Shown here in pieces: positions 45,336-54,839 of a DNA stretch of 62,798 nucleotides (its first letter is position 1; each line of letters begins with the position of its first letter). The stretch is taken from positions 1-62,798 of the forward strand of contig NZ_JAPQNS010000024.1 of the NCBI RefSeq assembly GCF_028867935.1, given 5' to 3'. Source of the DNA: Flavobacterium sp. SUN052 (GTDB taxonomy: Bacteria > Bacteroidota > Bacteroidia > Flavobacteriales > Flavobacteriaceae). The position numbers were made by a program, and so were the translations under genes. The notes under the pieces are model-generated. The model was not told where the DNA came from. It worked only from the letters and a program-made list of their open reading frames with translations, and ran no database searches.

Positions 45336-47171
45336 ATGCAACCGCTTCTGTCCCTCTCTCCTCATTCTGCACCCCGCCGAAGCTGCGCCAACTTATGGCT
45401 TGTTGGACTGTTGGGCGTGCTGGTTGGCTCTCCGCTACTACCTCTACAGGCGCAGAACAAGACCGACGGGCCGCAACCCCCGGCCGCTTCTCCCCTATCG
45501 CTGACGGCCGCTGTCCCGGTTGATCCTACTCGCGCTCGGCTCGATGATGAAACCCTTTTTGCGGAGGGTATGAAATACATGATGACCGATGAGCCCACTA
45601 AAGCGCTGGCTCAATTCGAAAAGCTGATCAAGCAGAAACCGAACAATGCCGCTGCCCGCTATGCTACCGCTCAGGCATTGGTAAAAACCGGTAAAGTTGC
45701 TGAAGCAATTCCTCAGGCAACCAAAGCCTACGAACTCGATAAGTCGAACAAGTTTTACGCGTTGCTTTTGGCAGAACTATTTGTGAAGCAGAAGCGCTAC
45801 GGAGAGGCAGAACAATTGTACGAAAGTCTGCTCAAACAGAATGCAGATAACATGGAGTATGGTGTTGAACTGGCGGCAATTTACCTGTTCGACGATAAGC
45901 CCGATAAAGCCCTCGATACATATAACCGGGTAGAACGCGCCCTGGGTCTGAACGAAGAAATTACCCGTCAGAAACAACGTATTTACCTCAAACAGAATAA
46001 AGTAGATAAGGCGGTTGAAGAAGCTGAACGCTTAGTTGCCAACGAACCCGGTGACCCAGATTTCCTCGTTGAAGGTGCCGAGCTATTGATGGCTAATGAC
46101 CGGGATGACCAGGCAGTTGGCTGGCTTGAGCGTGCCCTAAAACTCAGTGCCGATCTGCCACAGGCTCACGTTTTAATGGCCGAGATATATCGCAAAAAGG
46201 GCGACATGACTCGTGCCCGAAAAGAACTTGATTTCGTTTTTGCTAACCCGAACCTTGAAGCAGGCCTGAAAGCTCGTATTCTGTCGAGTTACGTAGATTT
46301 GTCTGATAAAAGTGCCGGTTCGCAGCAGGACGCTCTGAAACTGGCACAGGAACTGGCTAAAACCCACCCAAAAGACGCCCGCTCTCAAATCATGTTGGCT
46401 GACTTGTTGGCTCAACAGGGCAAAAAAGCAGAAGCTCGTGATTTATATCTCAAAGCAGCTAAGCTCGACGGCTCCACGTACGAAGTGTGGGGCGCACTGC
46501 TCCAACTGGATGGTGAGCTGAATCAGGTCGATAGCGTGTTAGTTCACTCACAAAAAGCGATTGAAGTATTCCCCAATCAGGGGTTACTATGGTATTCTAA
46601 CGGTTCAGCGAATCTTTACAAGCGTAAGTACCAGGAAGCTGTAGAATCGCTTGAAGAGAGCCGCAGACTGCTCGCTAATGCCCCAAGTGCCGAATTGGAA
46701 AGTATGCTTAAAGCGGTAAATGCGCAACTCGGCGATGCCTATAACGGCATGGGCGATCACGCGAAGTCGGATGAAGCCTACGAATTGGTGTTGAAAGACG
46801 ATCCGCGCAACGACCATGTGCTGAATAACTACAGCTATTTTCTATCGCTTCGTAAAGAAAAGCTGCCAAGAGCGCTGGAAATGTCGGCGCAGTTGGTAGA
46901 GCGTAACCCGAATAGTGCAACATACTTAGACACACATGCCTGGGTGTTGTACATTATGAAAGACTACGCGAAAGCCCGTACGTTTCTGGAGAAGGCACTT
47001 GCTGCCGATCCAAACGGGGTGAGTGGGACTATATTGGAGCATTACGGCGATGTACTTTTCCAGTTGGGCGAGAAAGACAAGGCAGTGGAGCAGTGGAAAA
47101 AAGCAAAACAAAAAGGCGAAACCAGCCAGCAGTTAGAGAAGAAAATCGCTTCTGGCAAACTATATGAATAA
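45336..47171 (+). CDS. Exported tetratricopeptide-repeat protein
   Basis: A 611-residue protein. A somewhat long signal segment (hydrophobic LWLVGLLGVLVGSPLLPLQA, cleavage near QAQ) is followed by a Pro/Ala-rich linker. At least ten TPR units run from about residue 80 to the end (for example EPTKALAQFEKLIKQKPNNA, YNGMGDHAKSDEAYELVLKD). In Bacteroidota this gene commonly precedes a DUF4292 lipoprotein gene and an EnvC-like gene, as here. It overlaps the DUF4292 gene by 8 bases, so the two are translationally linked. A role in envelope or lipoprotein biogenesis is inferred from context. Confidence 0.87.
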   Translation: MQPLLSLSPHSAPRRSCANLWLVGLLGVLVGSPLLPLQAQNKTDGPQPPAASPLSLTAAVPVDPTRARLDDETLFAEGMKYMMTDEPTKALAQFEKLIKQKPNNAAARYATAQALVKTGKVAEAIPQATKAYELDKSNKFYALLLAELFVKQKRYGEAEQLYESLLKQNADNMEYGVELAAIYLFDDKPDKALDTYNRVERALGLNEEITRQKQRIYLKQNKVDKAVEEAERLVANEPGDPDFLVEGAELLMANDRDDQAVGWLERALKLSADLPQAHVLMAEIYRKKGDMTRARKELDFVFANPNLEAGLKARILSSYVDLSDKSAGSQQDALKLAQELAKTHPKDARSQIMLADLLAQQGKKAEARDLYLKAAKLDGSTYEVWGALLQLDGELNQVDSVLVHSQKAIEVFPNQGLLWYSNGSANLYKRKYQEAVESLEESRRLLANAPSAELESMLKAVNAQLGDAYNGMGDHAKSDEAYELVLKDDPRNDHVLNNYSYFLSLRKEKLPRALEMSAQLVERNPNSATYLDTHAWVLYIMKDYAKARTFLEKALAADPNGVSGTILEHYGDVLFQLGEKDKAVEQWKKAKQKGETSQQLEKKIASGKLYE

Positions 47172-48063
47172 CCCATTTTTGGTTGGATTGCTTCTATCGT
47201 CTCTTCTGGTTTCAGAAGGATGCCGCCGTCAGCGGGTTATGCAGCAAGCACCACCCTCCCCTACTGCCGACACAACACGCGTGGTGAGCGCTCCGGCCCC
47301 CCGCGATACTGTTTCTGCATCACCTGCACCTACTGCGCCCAAAGTGGAGACTCCACAACCGGAAGCTCCTCGGGCGCGCCCAGGTATCGAGGAAGCTCGC
47401 GCAAACGTGGCAGAAATTGATTTCAAATACCTTACGGCAAAGTCGAAATTCAGCATTAAAAGTAAGGACGAGAATACCGATAATGCCAGCATGAACATCC
47501 GGGTGCGCAAGGACAGCCTGATCTGGTTTTCGGTTCAAAAGTTAGGCATTGAAGCCGCTCGCGGAATTGCCACTCGCGACAGCATTATCATTCTGGACAA
47601 AATACATAGCGAGTATTCTGTGTATGACTTTCCGACCTTGAGTCGTCAGTTCAATTTTGATCTGAGTTTCGATCTCCTTCAATCACTCATTGTAGGCAAC
47701 CTGCCCCTGCCCAAGCGTCCTGCTCAAAAAATCAAAAACGAACGGGATTACCTGCTGCTTCGTCAGAGTGAAGGCAAAGTTCTGGTTGAAAACTACATTG
47801 GTGAAGATGACCGTAAGCTCAAGAAATTGATGGTAACTGAGCAGCCCACCAAGAATACGCTTCGGCTCGACTATGCTGATTTTAAAGCGCTCAATAACTT
47901 CTTATTCCCGTATACGAGTTTAATAACGCTGGATTATAAATCAGACGCGGATGGACAGTTTTACCAGAAATTGCTGCAAATTCGCCATAACAAGGTCGAA
48001 TTAGTGGACAAGAATCCTGGGTTCCCATTCAGTATACCGGCCAAATACGTCCGAAGGCCATAA
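47164..48063 (+). CDS. DUF4292-family lipoprotein
   Basis: A 299-residue lipoprotein with lipobox Cys20 (LVSEGC) and a Pro/Ala/Thr-rich linker (about 25-80). The DUF4292 beta-sandwich domain then runs to the end (KYLTAKSKFSIKSKDEN, IRVRKDSLIWFSVQKLGIEA). The domain is thought to resemble the LolA/LolB lipoprotein-transport fold, but no function is proven. It starts inside the last codons of the TPR gene (8-base overlap) and is followed by the EnvC-like gene after 97 bases. Confidence 0.88.
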   Translation: MNNPFLVGLLLSSLLVSEGCRRQRVMQQAPPSPTADTTRVVSAPAPRDTVSASPAPTAPKVETPQPEAPRARPGIEEARANVAEIDFKYLTAKSKFSIKSKDENTDNASMNIRVRKDSLIWFSVQKLGIEAARGIATRDSIIILDKIHSEYSVYDFPTLSRQFNFDLSFDLLQSLIVGNLPLPKRPAQKIKNERDYLLLRQSEGKVLVENYIGEDDRKLKKLMVTEQPTKNTLRLDYADFKALNNFLFPYTSLITLDYKSDADGQFYQKLLQIRHNKVELVDKNPGFPFSIPAKYVRRP

Positions 48064-48160
48064 ACAGTTGATCACGTTAAATGGCAGGCAATAAGCACTT
48101 TTATGTTGCACAAACACTGCCAGGAGCGACGATCGATGGCCAACAGTCACTCAGTTAACT

Positions 48161-49549
48161 ATGTATTCTAACTTCTTTCGCTTTCTTGTCTTTCTGTCAT
48201 TTCTCGCTGCTGAAGTTGGCATAGTGCATGCTCAGACACAGCAACGTAGCCGACAGGCGTTGGAGCGCGAGAAAAAACAAAACCTGGCACGGATCACTGA
48301 GATTCAATCGGTGCTCAAAAAAACGACTTCGGAGAAAGAGGTAAACTTGGGCCAGTTAAAAGCTCTAAACCAGCAGATAAAGGCCCAGACTCAGCAAATA
48401 GATCTGCTAAACGAGGATCTTAAACTTACCACTACCGAGATTACTGAACTCCGTCGGGCCCGAGAAAAACTGACTACCGATCTGGAGAAGCTTAAGAAAG
48501 AGTACGCCGACATGATTGCCCGTGCCGATCGCAGGCGGCAGCAACTCAACCCTCTTGGCTTTCTGTTTGCGGCCGATAACTTCAACCAGTTAATTGCCCG
48601 GTACCGCTATCTGAAGCAATACTCGAATGCCCGGCAGGGGCAGGTGCGTCAGATGGAGCAGGTGCAAACAATGATTCAGGACAAACAACAGACGTCTGAA
48701 CGCAAGCGCCGGGAGCAAAAAAATACCATTGGGGCTAAACTTAGTGAGTCGCAAAAGCTGGAAAATCTCAAAGAAGAGCAAGACAAGGTTGTAAAGCAGC
48801 TGAGCCAAAAAGAGAGCCAGCTTCGCGATGAATTAAACGAAAGCCGTCGCTCTGTGGCTCGTTTGGAGAGCATGATCACGCGGATTATCGCTCGTGAAGC
48901 TCGTGAGCGGGCCGCCCGCGAAAAGGCCGAACGCGAGCGTATCGCCCGTGCTGAAGCTGCCCGCCGTGCGGCTGAGCGAAAACGGGCTGAGGAGATTGCC
49001 GCTGCTGAACGCACAAAACCCACTGAAGACAAGCCTATTACTAAGGTTGAGCCCGAACCAGAACCTGAACCCGTTCGTAAAGCGGAGCCTGCCGACACGC
49101 GCCGGGACAATAACCTGAATGATGCTGAATCGGCTTTAGCTTCGTCGTTTGCTGCTTCGCGGCATCGTTTGCCGTGGCCTGTTCAGCGCGGTTTTGTAGC
49201 AGACCGGTTTGGGGTCCACAAACACCCGGTTCTAGGTATTAACATCTCCAATCCTGGCATCGATATTCAGACCAACTCAGGTGAAGGCGTGAGGGCGGTT
49301 TATGAAGGCGTTGTGATGAATGTAGAATACGTGATGGGCAGTAACAACGTAGTAGCTATTCAGCACGGCGATTATTTTACAATTTATGCCAAACTCCGAA
49401 GCGTTTCAGTAAAGGTTGGCCAACGCGTGAAAGCCCGCGAAATAATTGGTGTAGTTGCCACCGATGCAAAAGGCGTTTCTGAACTTCAGTTTCAGGTTTG
49501 GAAAGAATTTGCCAAAATGAACCCTGAAACCTGGCTCGCACCCCGATAA
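48161..49549 (+). CDS. EnvC-like murein hydrolase activator (degenerate LytM domain)
   Basis: The 462-residue protein has a signal peptide ([20 protein letters not shown], cleavage near AQT), a long coiled coil (about 30-260), an Ala/Arg/Glu-rich and Pro/Glu-rich linker (about 260-320) and a C-terminal LytM/peptidase M23 domain. The zinc ligands of active M23 enzymes look lost: the HxxxD region reads [11 protein letters not shown] and the HxH site reads [11 protein letters not shown], with Lys in place of the second His. It is therefore likely an amidase activator like EnvC, not a peptidase. It is followed by panB after 4 bases. Confidence 0.88.
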   Translation: MYSNFFRFLVFLSFLAAEVGIVHAQTQQRSRQALEREKKQNLARITEIQSVLKKTTSEKEVNLGQLKALNQQIKAQTQQIDLLNEDLKLTTTEITELRRAREKLTTDLEKLKKEYADMIARADRRRQQLNPLGFLFAADNFNQLIARYRYLKQYSNARQGQVRQMEQVQTMIQDKQQTSERKRREQKNTIGAKLSESQKLENLKEEQDKVVKQLSQKESQLRDELNESRRSVARLESMITRIIAREARERAAREKAERERIARAEAARRAAERKRAEEIAAAERTKPTEDKPITKVEPEPEPEPVRKAEPADTRRDNNLNDAESALASSFAASRHRLPWPVQRGFVADRFGVHKHPVLGINISNPGIDIQTNSGEGVRAVYEGVVMNVEYVMGSNNVVAIQHGDYFTIYAKLRSVSVKVGQRVKAREIIGVVATDAKGVSELQFQVWKEFAKMNPETWLAPR

Positions 49550-49553
49550 TTTT

Positions 49554-50372
49554 ATGTCTATTCACAATCCCGATATTAAACGCGTTACAACACACACCAT
49601 TCAGGAACTCAAAAACCGGGGTGAGAAAATATCCGCACTTACAGCCTACGATTACTCAATGGCTGGTGTAGTTGACGCGGCTGGCGTTGAGGTGATATTA
49701 GTTGGCGATTCGGCATCTAACGTGATGGCTGGTCACCAGACAACGCTACCGATTACCCTCGATCAGATGATTTACCACGCCAGTTCGGTAGTACGAGCCG
49801 TGAAGCGGGCGTTGGTTGTTGTCGATTTACCCTTCGGATCGTATCAGGGTAATTCAGAGGAAGCACTGCGTTCGGCTATTCGAATCATGAAAGAGTCGGG
49901 TGCCCACGCTGTAAAAATGGAAGGCGGACAGGAAATTCGCGAATCTATTGTGCGAATTCTGAGCGCGGGTGTACCCGTTATGGGCCACCTTGGCCTTACT
50001 CCTCAGTCGATATACAAGTTTGGAACGTATGCCGTACGGGCAAAAGAAGAGTCAGAAGCGCAAAAGCTTATAGAGGATGCAATAATGCTTCAGGACGTTG
50101 GTTGCTTTGGCTTGGTGCTCGAAAAAATACCATCAATCCTCACGAAGCAGGTGTCAGAATCGCTCAGCATTCCAACTATTGGTATTGGTGCAGGCCCCTA
50201 TGCCGACGGCCAAATACTTGTACTCCATGATTTGCTGGGCATTACCAAGGAGTTTAAGCCTCGTTTTTTGCGCCGGTACGCTGATCTTCATACCATAATG
50301 ACCGATGCAATTGCTCATTATGTTGATGATGTGAAGACCAAAGAGTTTCCGAACGAAAAGGAAGCCTACTGA
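49554..50372 (+). CDS. panB: 3-methyl-2-oxobutanoate hydroxymethyltransferase
   Basis: PanB transfers a hydroxymethyl group from methylene-tetrahydrofolate to ketoisovalerate in pantothenate (coenzyme A) synthesis. The 272-residue length is standard, and the motifs [38 protein letters not shown] and DLPFGSYQ are all typical. It starts 4 bases after the EnvC-like gene and 14 bases before the RluA gene, so it appears to be the fourth gene of the run, a metabolic gene among envelope genes. Confidence 0.97.
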   Translation: MSIHNPDIKRVTTHTIQELKNRGEKISALTAYDYSMAGVVDAAGVEVILVGDSASNVMAGHQTTLPITLDQMIYHASSVVRAVKRALVVVDLPFGSYQGNSEEALRSAIRIMKESGAHAVKMEGGQEIRESIVRILSAGVPVMGHLGLTPQSIYKFGTYAVRAKEESEAQKLIEDAIMLQDVGCFGLVLEKIPSILTKQVSESLSIPTIGIGAGPYADGQILVLHDLLGITKEFKPRFLRRYADLHTIMTDAIAHYVDDVKTKEFPNEKEAY

Positions 50373-50386
50373 GTTATTCAAGACTA

Positions 50387-51121
50387 ATGAAAAAGAAACT
50401 CCCCCCCTACCAGGTCGTTTACGAAGACAACCATCTGCTCATCATCAACAAAGAGCCAGGCGTGTTGGTGCAGAGCGACCGAACTGGCGATGAGTCACTA
50501 GTCGAGATGCTTCGGGATTACATCAAGGAAAAGTACAATAAACCTGGCGACGTTTTTTTACATCCTGTTCACCGGCTCGACCGGCCAGTGAGCGGTTTAG
50601 TAGTGTTTGCCCGGACTTCGAAAGCCTTGGAGCGTATGAACGAGATTTTCCGCAAACGGCAGGTTCAGAAAACATACTGGGCCGTTGTTCGGAAAAAGCC
50701 CCCCCAGAAAAGTGATAAACTGGTGAGTTGGCTGGTGAAAGACGAACTCAAAAACCAGGTCAGCACGCATACGCACGAAGTACCGGGTTCGCAGCGGGCC
50801 GAACTTAACTACCGGGTGTTAGGCAAAATAAATGAACACTATCTGATTGAGGTTGAGCCAATCACAGGACGTTCCCACCAGATCAGAGCCCAACTGGCCG
50901 AAATAGGCTGTCCAATTCGTGGCGATATGAAGTATGGCTACGATCGGGAGACGCCGGATAAGAAAATCTATTTACACGCCCGCCGATTGTTTTTTACGCA
51001 CCCAGTCAAAAAAGAGCCGCTTATTTGTAAAGCAGGCGTTCCGCGAGATCCGTTTTGGGAGGAATTTCTAGAACTGGATCAGGAGGAAATTAAGGATAAG
51101 AACATTGATTTTCTTTACTGA
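50387..51121 (+). CDS. RluA-family pseudouridine synthase
   Basis: A 244-residue enzyme that converts uridine to pseudouridine in rRNA or tRNA. Motif HRLDRPVSGLVVF carries the catalytic Asp65, and the later EPITGRSHQIRAQLAEIG is also typical. There is no S4-type RNA-binding domain at the N-terminus. The exact target (23S or tRNA site) cannot be told. A strong terminator follows 42 bases after the stop codon. Confidence 0.93.
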   Translation: MKKKLPPYQVVYEDNHLLIINKEPGVLVQSDRTGDESLVEMLRDYIKEKYNKPGDVFLHPVHRLDRPVSGLVVFARTSKALERMNEIFRKRQVQKTYWAVVRKKPPQKSDKLVSWLVKDELKNQVSTHTHEVPGSQRAELNYRVLGKINEHYLIEVEPITGRSHQIRAQLAEIGCPIRGDMKYGYDRETPDKKIYLHARRLFFTHPVKKEPLICKAGVPRDPFWEEFLELDQEEIKDKNIDFLY

Positions 51122-51163
51122 TCGGGTTCGTGTCAAAATCGATTTAGGGTATTTTGTATTATG

Positions 51164-51210
51164 CAAAAGCCCCAAGACCAGAGCCATTTGGCTGGGTCTT
51201 GGGGCTTTTG
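51164..51210. terminator. Bidirectional terminator after the RluA gene
   Basis: A perfect 16-bp stem (CAAAAGCCCCAAGACC / GGTCTTGGGGCTTTTG) whose 15-base top holds a second small stem (AGCCA/TGGCT). It is followed by TTTG on the plus side and preceded by A-rich sequence, so it can end both the RluA transcript and the convergent small gene. Confidence 0.9.
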
Positions 51211-51234
51211 TTTGACCTCTAATCTTTTTGTAAA

Positions 51235-51417
51235 TTATTCTATTGAAGCGCTTGTCTCAGTCTGAGACGCATCAGCTACATCAGTCAACATCTGGTTGAA
51301 AACTCGTTCAGCCATGTTTACAGCACCTTGAATGGCACCGAAGGCTAAACAGAGAGGCAATATTATGGGCAGAAAGAAAGCCCATTGGAACAGCATGTAC
51401 AAACGAAGTTTTCTCAT
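51235..51417 (-). CDS. Small predicted membrane protein, 60 residues
   Basis: A short protein with one strong hydrophobic stretch (LYMLFQWAFFLPIILPLCLA) and a polar acidic tail. It is supported by context: a well-formed promoter at 51528-51558 on the same strand, an ATG start, and the bidirectional terminator just beyond its stop. No family was recognised. It could be a small membrane regulator, but nothing shows a function. Confidence 0.55.
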   Translation of the reverse strand: MRKLRLYMLFQWAFFLPIILPLCLAFGAIQGAVNMAERVFNQMLTDVADASQTETSASIE

Positions 51418-51527
51418 CTTGTGATTAGTCTCTTAGGCAGTGGTTAAACGCAACAGTACAGATAGGGGCTCAGGACAAAAAGATTACTAAAACAACAATT
51501 TACTCCTCTTTTTGTTCTGATGATATT

Positions 51528-51558
51528 CAAAGATAAACTTGATATTGTGCAACATCAA
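51528..51558 (-). promoter_or_regulatory. Promoter of the 60-residue membrane protein gene
   Basis: TATCTTTG on the minus strand (51528-51535, exact TAnnTTTG) with TTG at 51556-51558, spacer 20 bases. The leader to the ATG at 51417 would be about 105 bases. Confidence 0.65.
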
Positions 51559-51700
51559 GTTGACGACGGGATTTTAATGTCAATTTTAAACATATTAACC
51601 CCTATTTCTGACCGAGTGGTTAATTTAAGGCTGAATAGCATATTAACCAACTAATATTATAGGCTTAAGGTCGAAATTTTAATTTCAACTACTCACCCAG

Positions 51701-52215
51701 ATGGATTATCGTTTACTACGCATTCTAATCATTTCACTGATTTCTCTACTTCTGTTTAGCACAGGTTGCCAGAAGCAAACCAATCGAGATGTAGACACTC
51801 AGGATAAGCCGGCCGAACGTATCGATGAAAGTCATAGAAATAAACAAATAAAAGAAAGATCCAATAATCCCTTTTTCAAATACCATGCCAAATCAAGGAA
51901 ACAATCTAAACGTTCTTCAGAAAATTATACAAATAATCGAATACAGCAGAAAAGTATTCCTAAAAAAGTATACGACGTATTAGAATACGTACTTAAACAC
52001 AAACAAGCGCCCGCTGATTACGTTGGGGGCCGACGATTTGGTAATTTTGAAGCGCATTTGCCCCGGCAAGATCTGGAGGGCCGGAAAATAGAGTACCAGG
52101 AGTGGGATGTAAACCCAAAAAAACGTGGAGGGGTACAGAACGGCTCGTAACTGGCTCTGATGGGCGAGCCTGGTACACAAATGACCACTACAATTCATTC
52201 ACCGAAATCAAATAG
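51701..52215 (+). pseudogene. Barnase-type secreted ribonuclease, frameshifted
   Basis: The frame starts with a lipoprotein signal (lipobox LLLFSTGC, Cys23) and a basic, disordered linker. A barnase/RNase N1 domain follows: PKKVYDVLEYVLKHKQAPAD and GRKIEYQEWDVNPKK, with Glu134 at the catalytic Glu73 position of barnase. It stops early at 52150 (149 residues). From 52138 another frame continues the family end: ERLVTGSDGRAWYT then the His-bearing DHYNSFTEIK, ending at 52215, 5 bases before barstar. One base seems missing in the A7 (52117-52123) or G4 (52130-52133) run. The truncated form would lack the catalytic Arg and His. A sequencing error is possible. Confidence 0.82.
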
Positions 52216-52220
52216 CGTAC

Positions 52221-52685
52221 ATGGCAATATCCCCGAATATCTGGTTGAGTCAGTCAGAAAACGATCTTGAGAAGCAGTTTGGCAGTTCAGATTTTTTTAT
52301 TGCACACATTGATGGTCTTAAAACAAGTACGCTACGGCAGTTTTACGAAGAAATCGCCGATGTGCTGGAGTTTCCGGTATCAGGCTATAACCTCGATGCC
52401 CTGAATGATTCGCTCAACGACTTGCAGTGGCTGGAAGACGAAAAGATTGTGCTTTATATAACCGACACGGAGTCGTTTATCAGTCGGGAAAGAGATCCTG
52501 CCAAACTGAGCAGCGTGTTACAGGTTTTTGATGCAACGGCTGAAGATTGGAAATGGATGGAAGCTGACGAATTGATGGATCTTAAAGAGTTTTATGTAGT
52601 GCTGGAAGACAGCGACAGGATTCGTAAGTTACTGGACAAGGAGGGTATCGCATTTGAAAATCTAGCCAATAGAAGCAATAAATAA
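52221..52685 (+). CDS. Barstar-family ribonuclease inhibitor
   Basis: A 154-residue protein whose middle matches barstar: FPVSGYNLDALNDSLNDLQW keeps both key acidic residues (Asp59 and Asp63, equivalent to Asp35 and Asp39 of barstar, the latter plugging the RNase active site). It is longer than classical barstar (about 90 residues), with an N-terminal extension of about 24 residues and a longer C-terminal part. It starts 5 bases after the repaired end of the barnase frame, so the pair formed a toxin-inhibitor operon. Here the inhibitor is intact while its toxin is frameshifted. Confidence 0.88.
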   Translation: MAISPNIWLSQSENDLEKQFGSSDFFIAHIDGLKTSTLRQFYEEIADVLEFPVSGYNLDALNDSLNDLQWLEDEKIVLYITDTESFISRERDPAKLSSVLQVFDATAEDWKWMEADELMDLKEFYVVLEDSDRIRKLLDKEGIAFENLANRSNK

Positions 52686-52812
52686 AAATATTTTATGTTT
52701 ATCAATAGACGATAGAATAAATAGATTATTTCGTTTTCTATTATCAATAAATTACTCATTGCTTTCAACCAGGCAGTGAGTATTATAACCCATATCTAGA
52801 AAATTAAGGTCT

Positions 52813-54750
52813 TTGCAACAATTATTGAAGGCGTTCTTCAGCGTTCATAATGGAATCATAGTAGCCCTACTTTTTTTTCCCTTGAGTAATAAGGCTCAAT
52901 CCCGGATCGAGGTGGGAAACACCGTTGAGTTTGGGGGGACCATTGTATCACTGAATGAACAAGGTCGACAACGGCTTCAACGGGAAGTTGATCAGTTGTA
53001 CGCAAGCAGGGGAGAGGTAAACAGGCAGCTAGAGCAACTCCGGCAGTTAGATCCGCTAATTCAGCTGGCGATGAAAACAGCTGCTTTACCAGTTGATTTT
53101 CGCTTTCTGCTACTGCCTCTTGATGCCAAACAAGGGTATTGGAACGTTCCAAACGCTTTGCTGCAACAACTTGGGCTCAGTAAGACGGCCACCGTCGACG
53201 AGTGCCAACATCCGTTGCTGGCAACAGAGGCCGCTGCGGCTTATTTGGCCCGGCTACAACAGCGCAAGGCCAACTCATTACAAACAATAATAAGCTATTT
53301 TCAGGCAGGCGATTCTTTGCAAACAGAACGGCTTTCAGGGACTGGAGACTATGCGCTGCTTGACCCTGCCAGTCCGGTAGCCGTTTGGCAACTGCTGGCC
53401 AGGCGATTAGTCTTCAATCGGGAAGAACCCGTATTTAAGCCTAACAGAACATTCGTATTATGGACGCACGAGCAAAGCAATGGCAGAACACCGACGGATA
53501 TAGTCTTCCAGTACAACCTCCCCACGGATCGTTTACAACCTTACGATAAATGGCTGAGTGGATCTGTTATTCCTGCTGAAGGCTATTTTCCGGTCTTGAT
53601 CCGAATGCTGCCCGAAGAGTATGCTGCCGCTACAGGGCGGCTCGAAAACGCCAAACAAAATCCACCGGGGCCCGATCTGGGTTTTCCGGTTTTGCGTCGA
53701 ATGCCTCCTATTAACTCTGTTCTCAATACACCCATTATATTATATGAGATCAATTCGTTGCCAGGAATTCAGGCCCAACCCGGCGATAATGTTATTACGC
53801 TAGCGTTTTATGGGGGGATTTCGGTCCGTAAGTTTTTGGAATACAATAATATGACTGAGCGTAATGTGGTCAGGCCGGGTGAGGTGTACTATCTTGCTCC
53901 CAAACTCAGACGGGCAAAAGTGCCATTTCACGTAGTAGATCGAGGACAGACTATGGCCGAAATCTCCGCTATTTATGGTGTTCAACTGAAGCATTTGCTG
54001 CGCTACAATGATATTGAGCCTAATCAGCATGTTGCCGAAGGTCGGGTTATATGGCTTCAACGATCGCGACCTCGCAATCAGCCAATTGAGTACCGGCAGA
54101 TCGAACGCCCTCAACGGCCCCCTGTTATTACTGCCGATTCAACATTGACAACCCCTGTTGTACCTACCGATTCGACGCAGCAGCTTACACAAATTCCTGA
54201 TGATCCAGATACGCTTCAAACCGATATCATCAGTACGAAGCCGCTTACAACGTCAGTAACCAGCAAGACTACAGCCATAAGAGAGGTTAACTCTACACCC
54301 ACTCGGGTTGCTCCCAAAGCTAGGTTACATTCAGTGCAACCGGGCCAAACGTACTATGCCATTTCTAAGCGATACGGGGTAACGCTCAATCAGCTTTATC
54401 GGTGGAACAATCTTTCGGAGCGTATTCCACTTCGGATTGGTCAGCAATTGATTGTGAGTAATCCGAGTACTGCCACAGACGTTAAGGCGCCAACAACGGG
54501 GAAACCAATAACGGCTGCTCCGCCACCTCGCCCGCGTGAGCAAGGAATGAAGACCATTCTGCGAATTGAGCGAATTCCGGTTGACTCCCTAAAAAGGAAA
54601 CCCTCGTCAGCTCAGTATCACGTGGTGCAGCCCGGCCAGACGGTTTACCGGGTTGCTCTAATCAACAAAGTGCCTATTGAGCAGGTGATGCGCCTGAACA
54701 ACCTGCGTAATTACACCATTGAAGTTGGTCAACGACTGCGCGTTCGTTAA
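52813..54750 (+). CDS. LysM protein with degenerate lytic-transglycosylase-like domain
   Basis: The 645-residue protein starts at TTG 52813 (in-frame stop at 52786 and no ATG between). The N-terminus is a signal segment (hydrophobic IIVALLFFPL, cleavage near NKAQS). Residues 80-180 follow the pattern of MltD-type transglycosylases (LPVDFRFLLLPLDA, ATEAAAAYLARL, ISYFQAG). Where active enzymes have the catalytic Glu (ESA) this has DA, so it is probably inactive. Four LysM-like repeats follow: about 325-362 (weak), 372-415, 508-552 and 602-645 (YHVVQPGQTVYRVALINKV), with a Thr/Pro-rich linker. It probably binds peptidoglycan. Confidence 0.85.
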   Translation: MQQLLKAFFSVHNGIIVALLFFPLSNKAQSRIEVGNTVEFGGTIVSLNEQGRQRLQREVDQLYASRGEVNRQLEQLRQLDPLIQLAMKTAALPVDFRFLLLPLDAKQGYWNVPNALLQQLGLSKTATVDECQHPLLATEAAAAYLARLQQRKANSLQTIISYFQAGDSLQTERLSGTGDYALLDPASPVAVWQLLARRLVFNREEPVFKPNRTFVLWTHEQSNGRTPTDIVFQYNLPTDRLQPYDKWLSGSVIPAEGYFPVLIRMLPEEYAAATGRLENAKQNPPGPDLGFPVLRRMPPINSVLNTPIILYEINSLPGIQAQPGDNVITLAFYGGISVRKFLEYNNMTERNVVRPGEVYYLAPKLRRAKVPFHVVDRGQTMAEISAIYGVQLKHLLRYNDIEPNQHVAEGRVIWLQRSRPRNQPIEYRQIERPQRPPVITADSTLTTPVVPTDSTQQLTQIPDDPDTLQTDIISTKPLTTSVTSKTTAIREVNSTPTRVAPKARLHSVQPGQTYYAISKRYGVTLNQLYRWNNLSERIPLRIGQQLIVSNPSTATDVKAPTTGKPITAAPPPRPREQGMKTILRIERIPVDSLKRKPSSAQYHVVQPGQTVYRVALINKVPIEQVMRLNNLRNYTIEVGQRLRVR

Positions 54751-54755
54751 AACAG

Positions 54756-54821
54756 AAAGCCCTCCGTGAATAATTGAGCATCGGTGTAAATCGACTGACT
54801 CAATTACCCAAAGAGGGCTTT
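54756..54821. terminator. Terminator between the LysM gene and the thiolase gene
   Basis: Outer stem AAAGCCCTC/GAGGGCTTT (54756-54764 with 54813-54821) and inner stem TAATTGAG/CTCAATTA (54771-54778 with 54799-54806), with T-rich sequence on the plus side. It lies between the convergent stops of the two genes. Confidence 0.75.
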
Positions 54822-54839
54822 TATATGGGTAAGGTTTAT

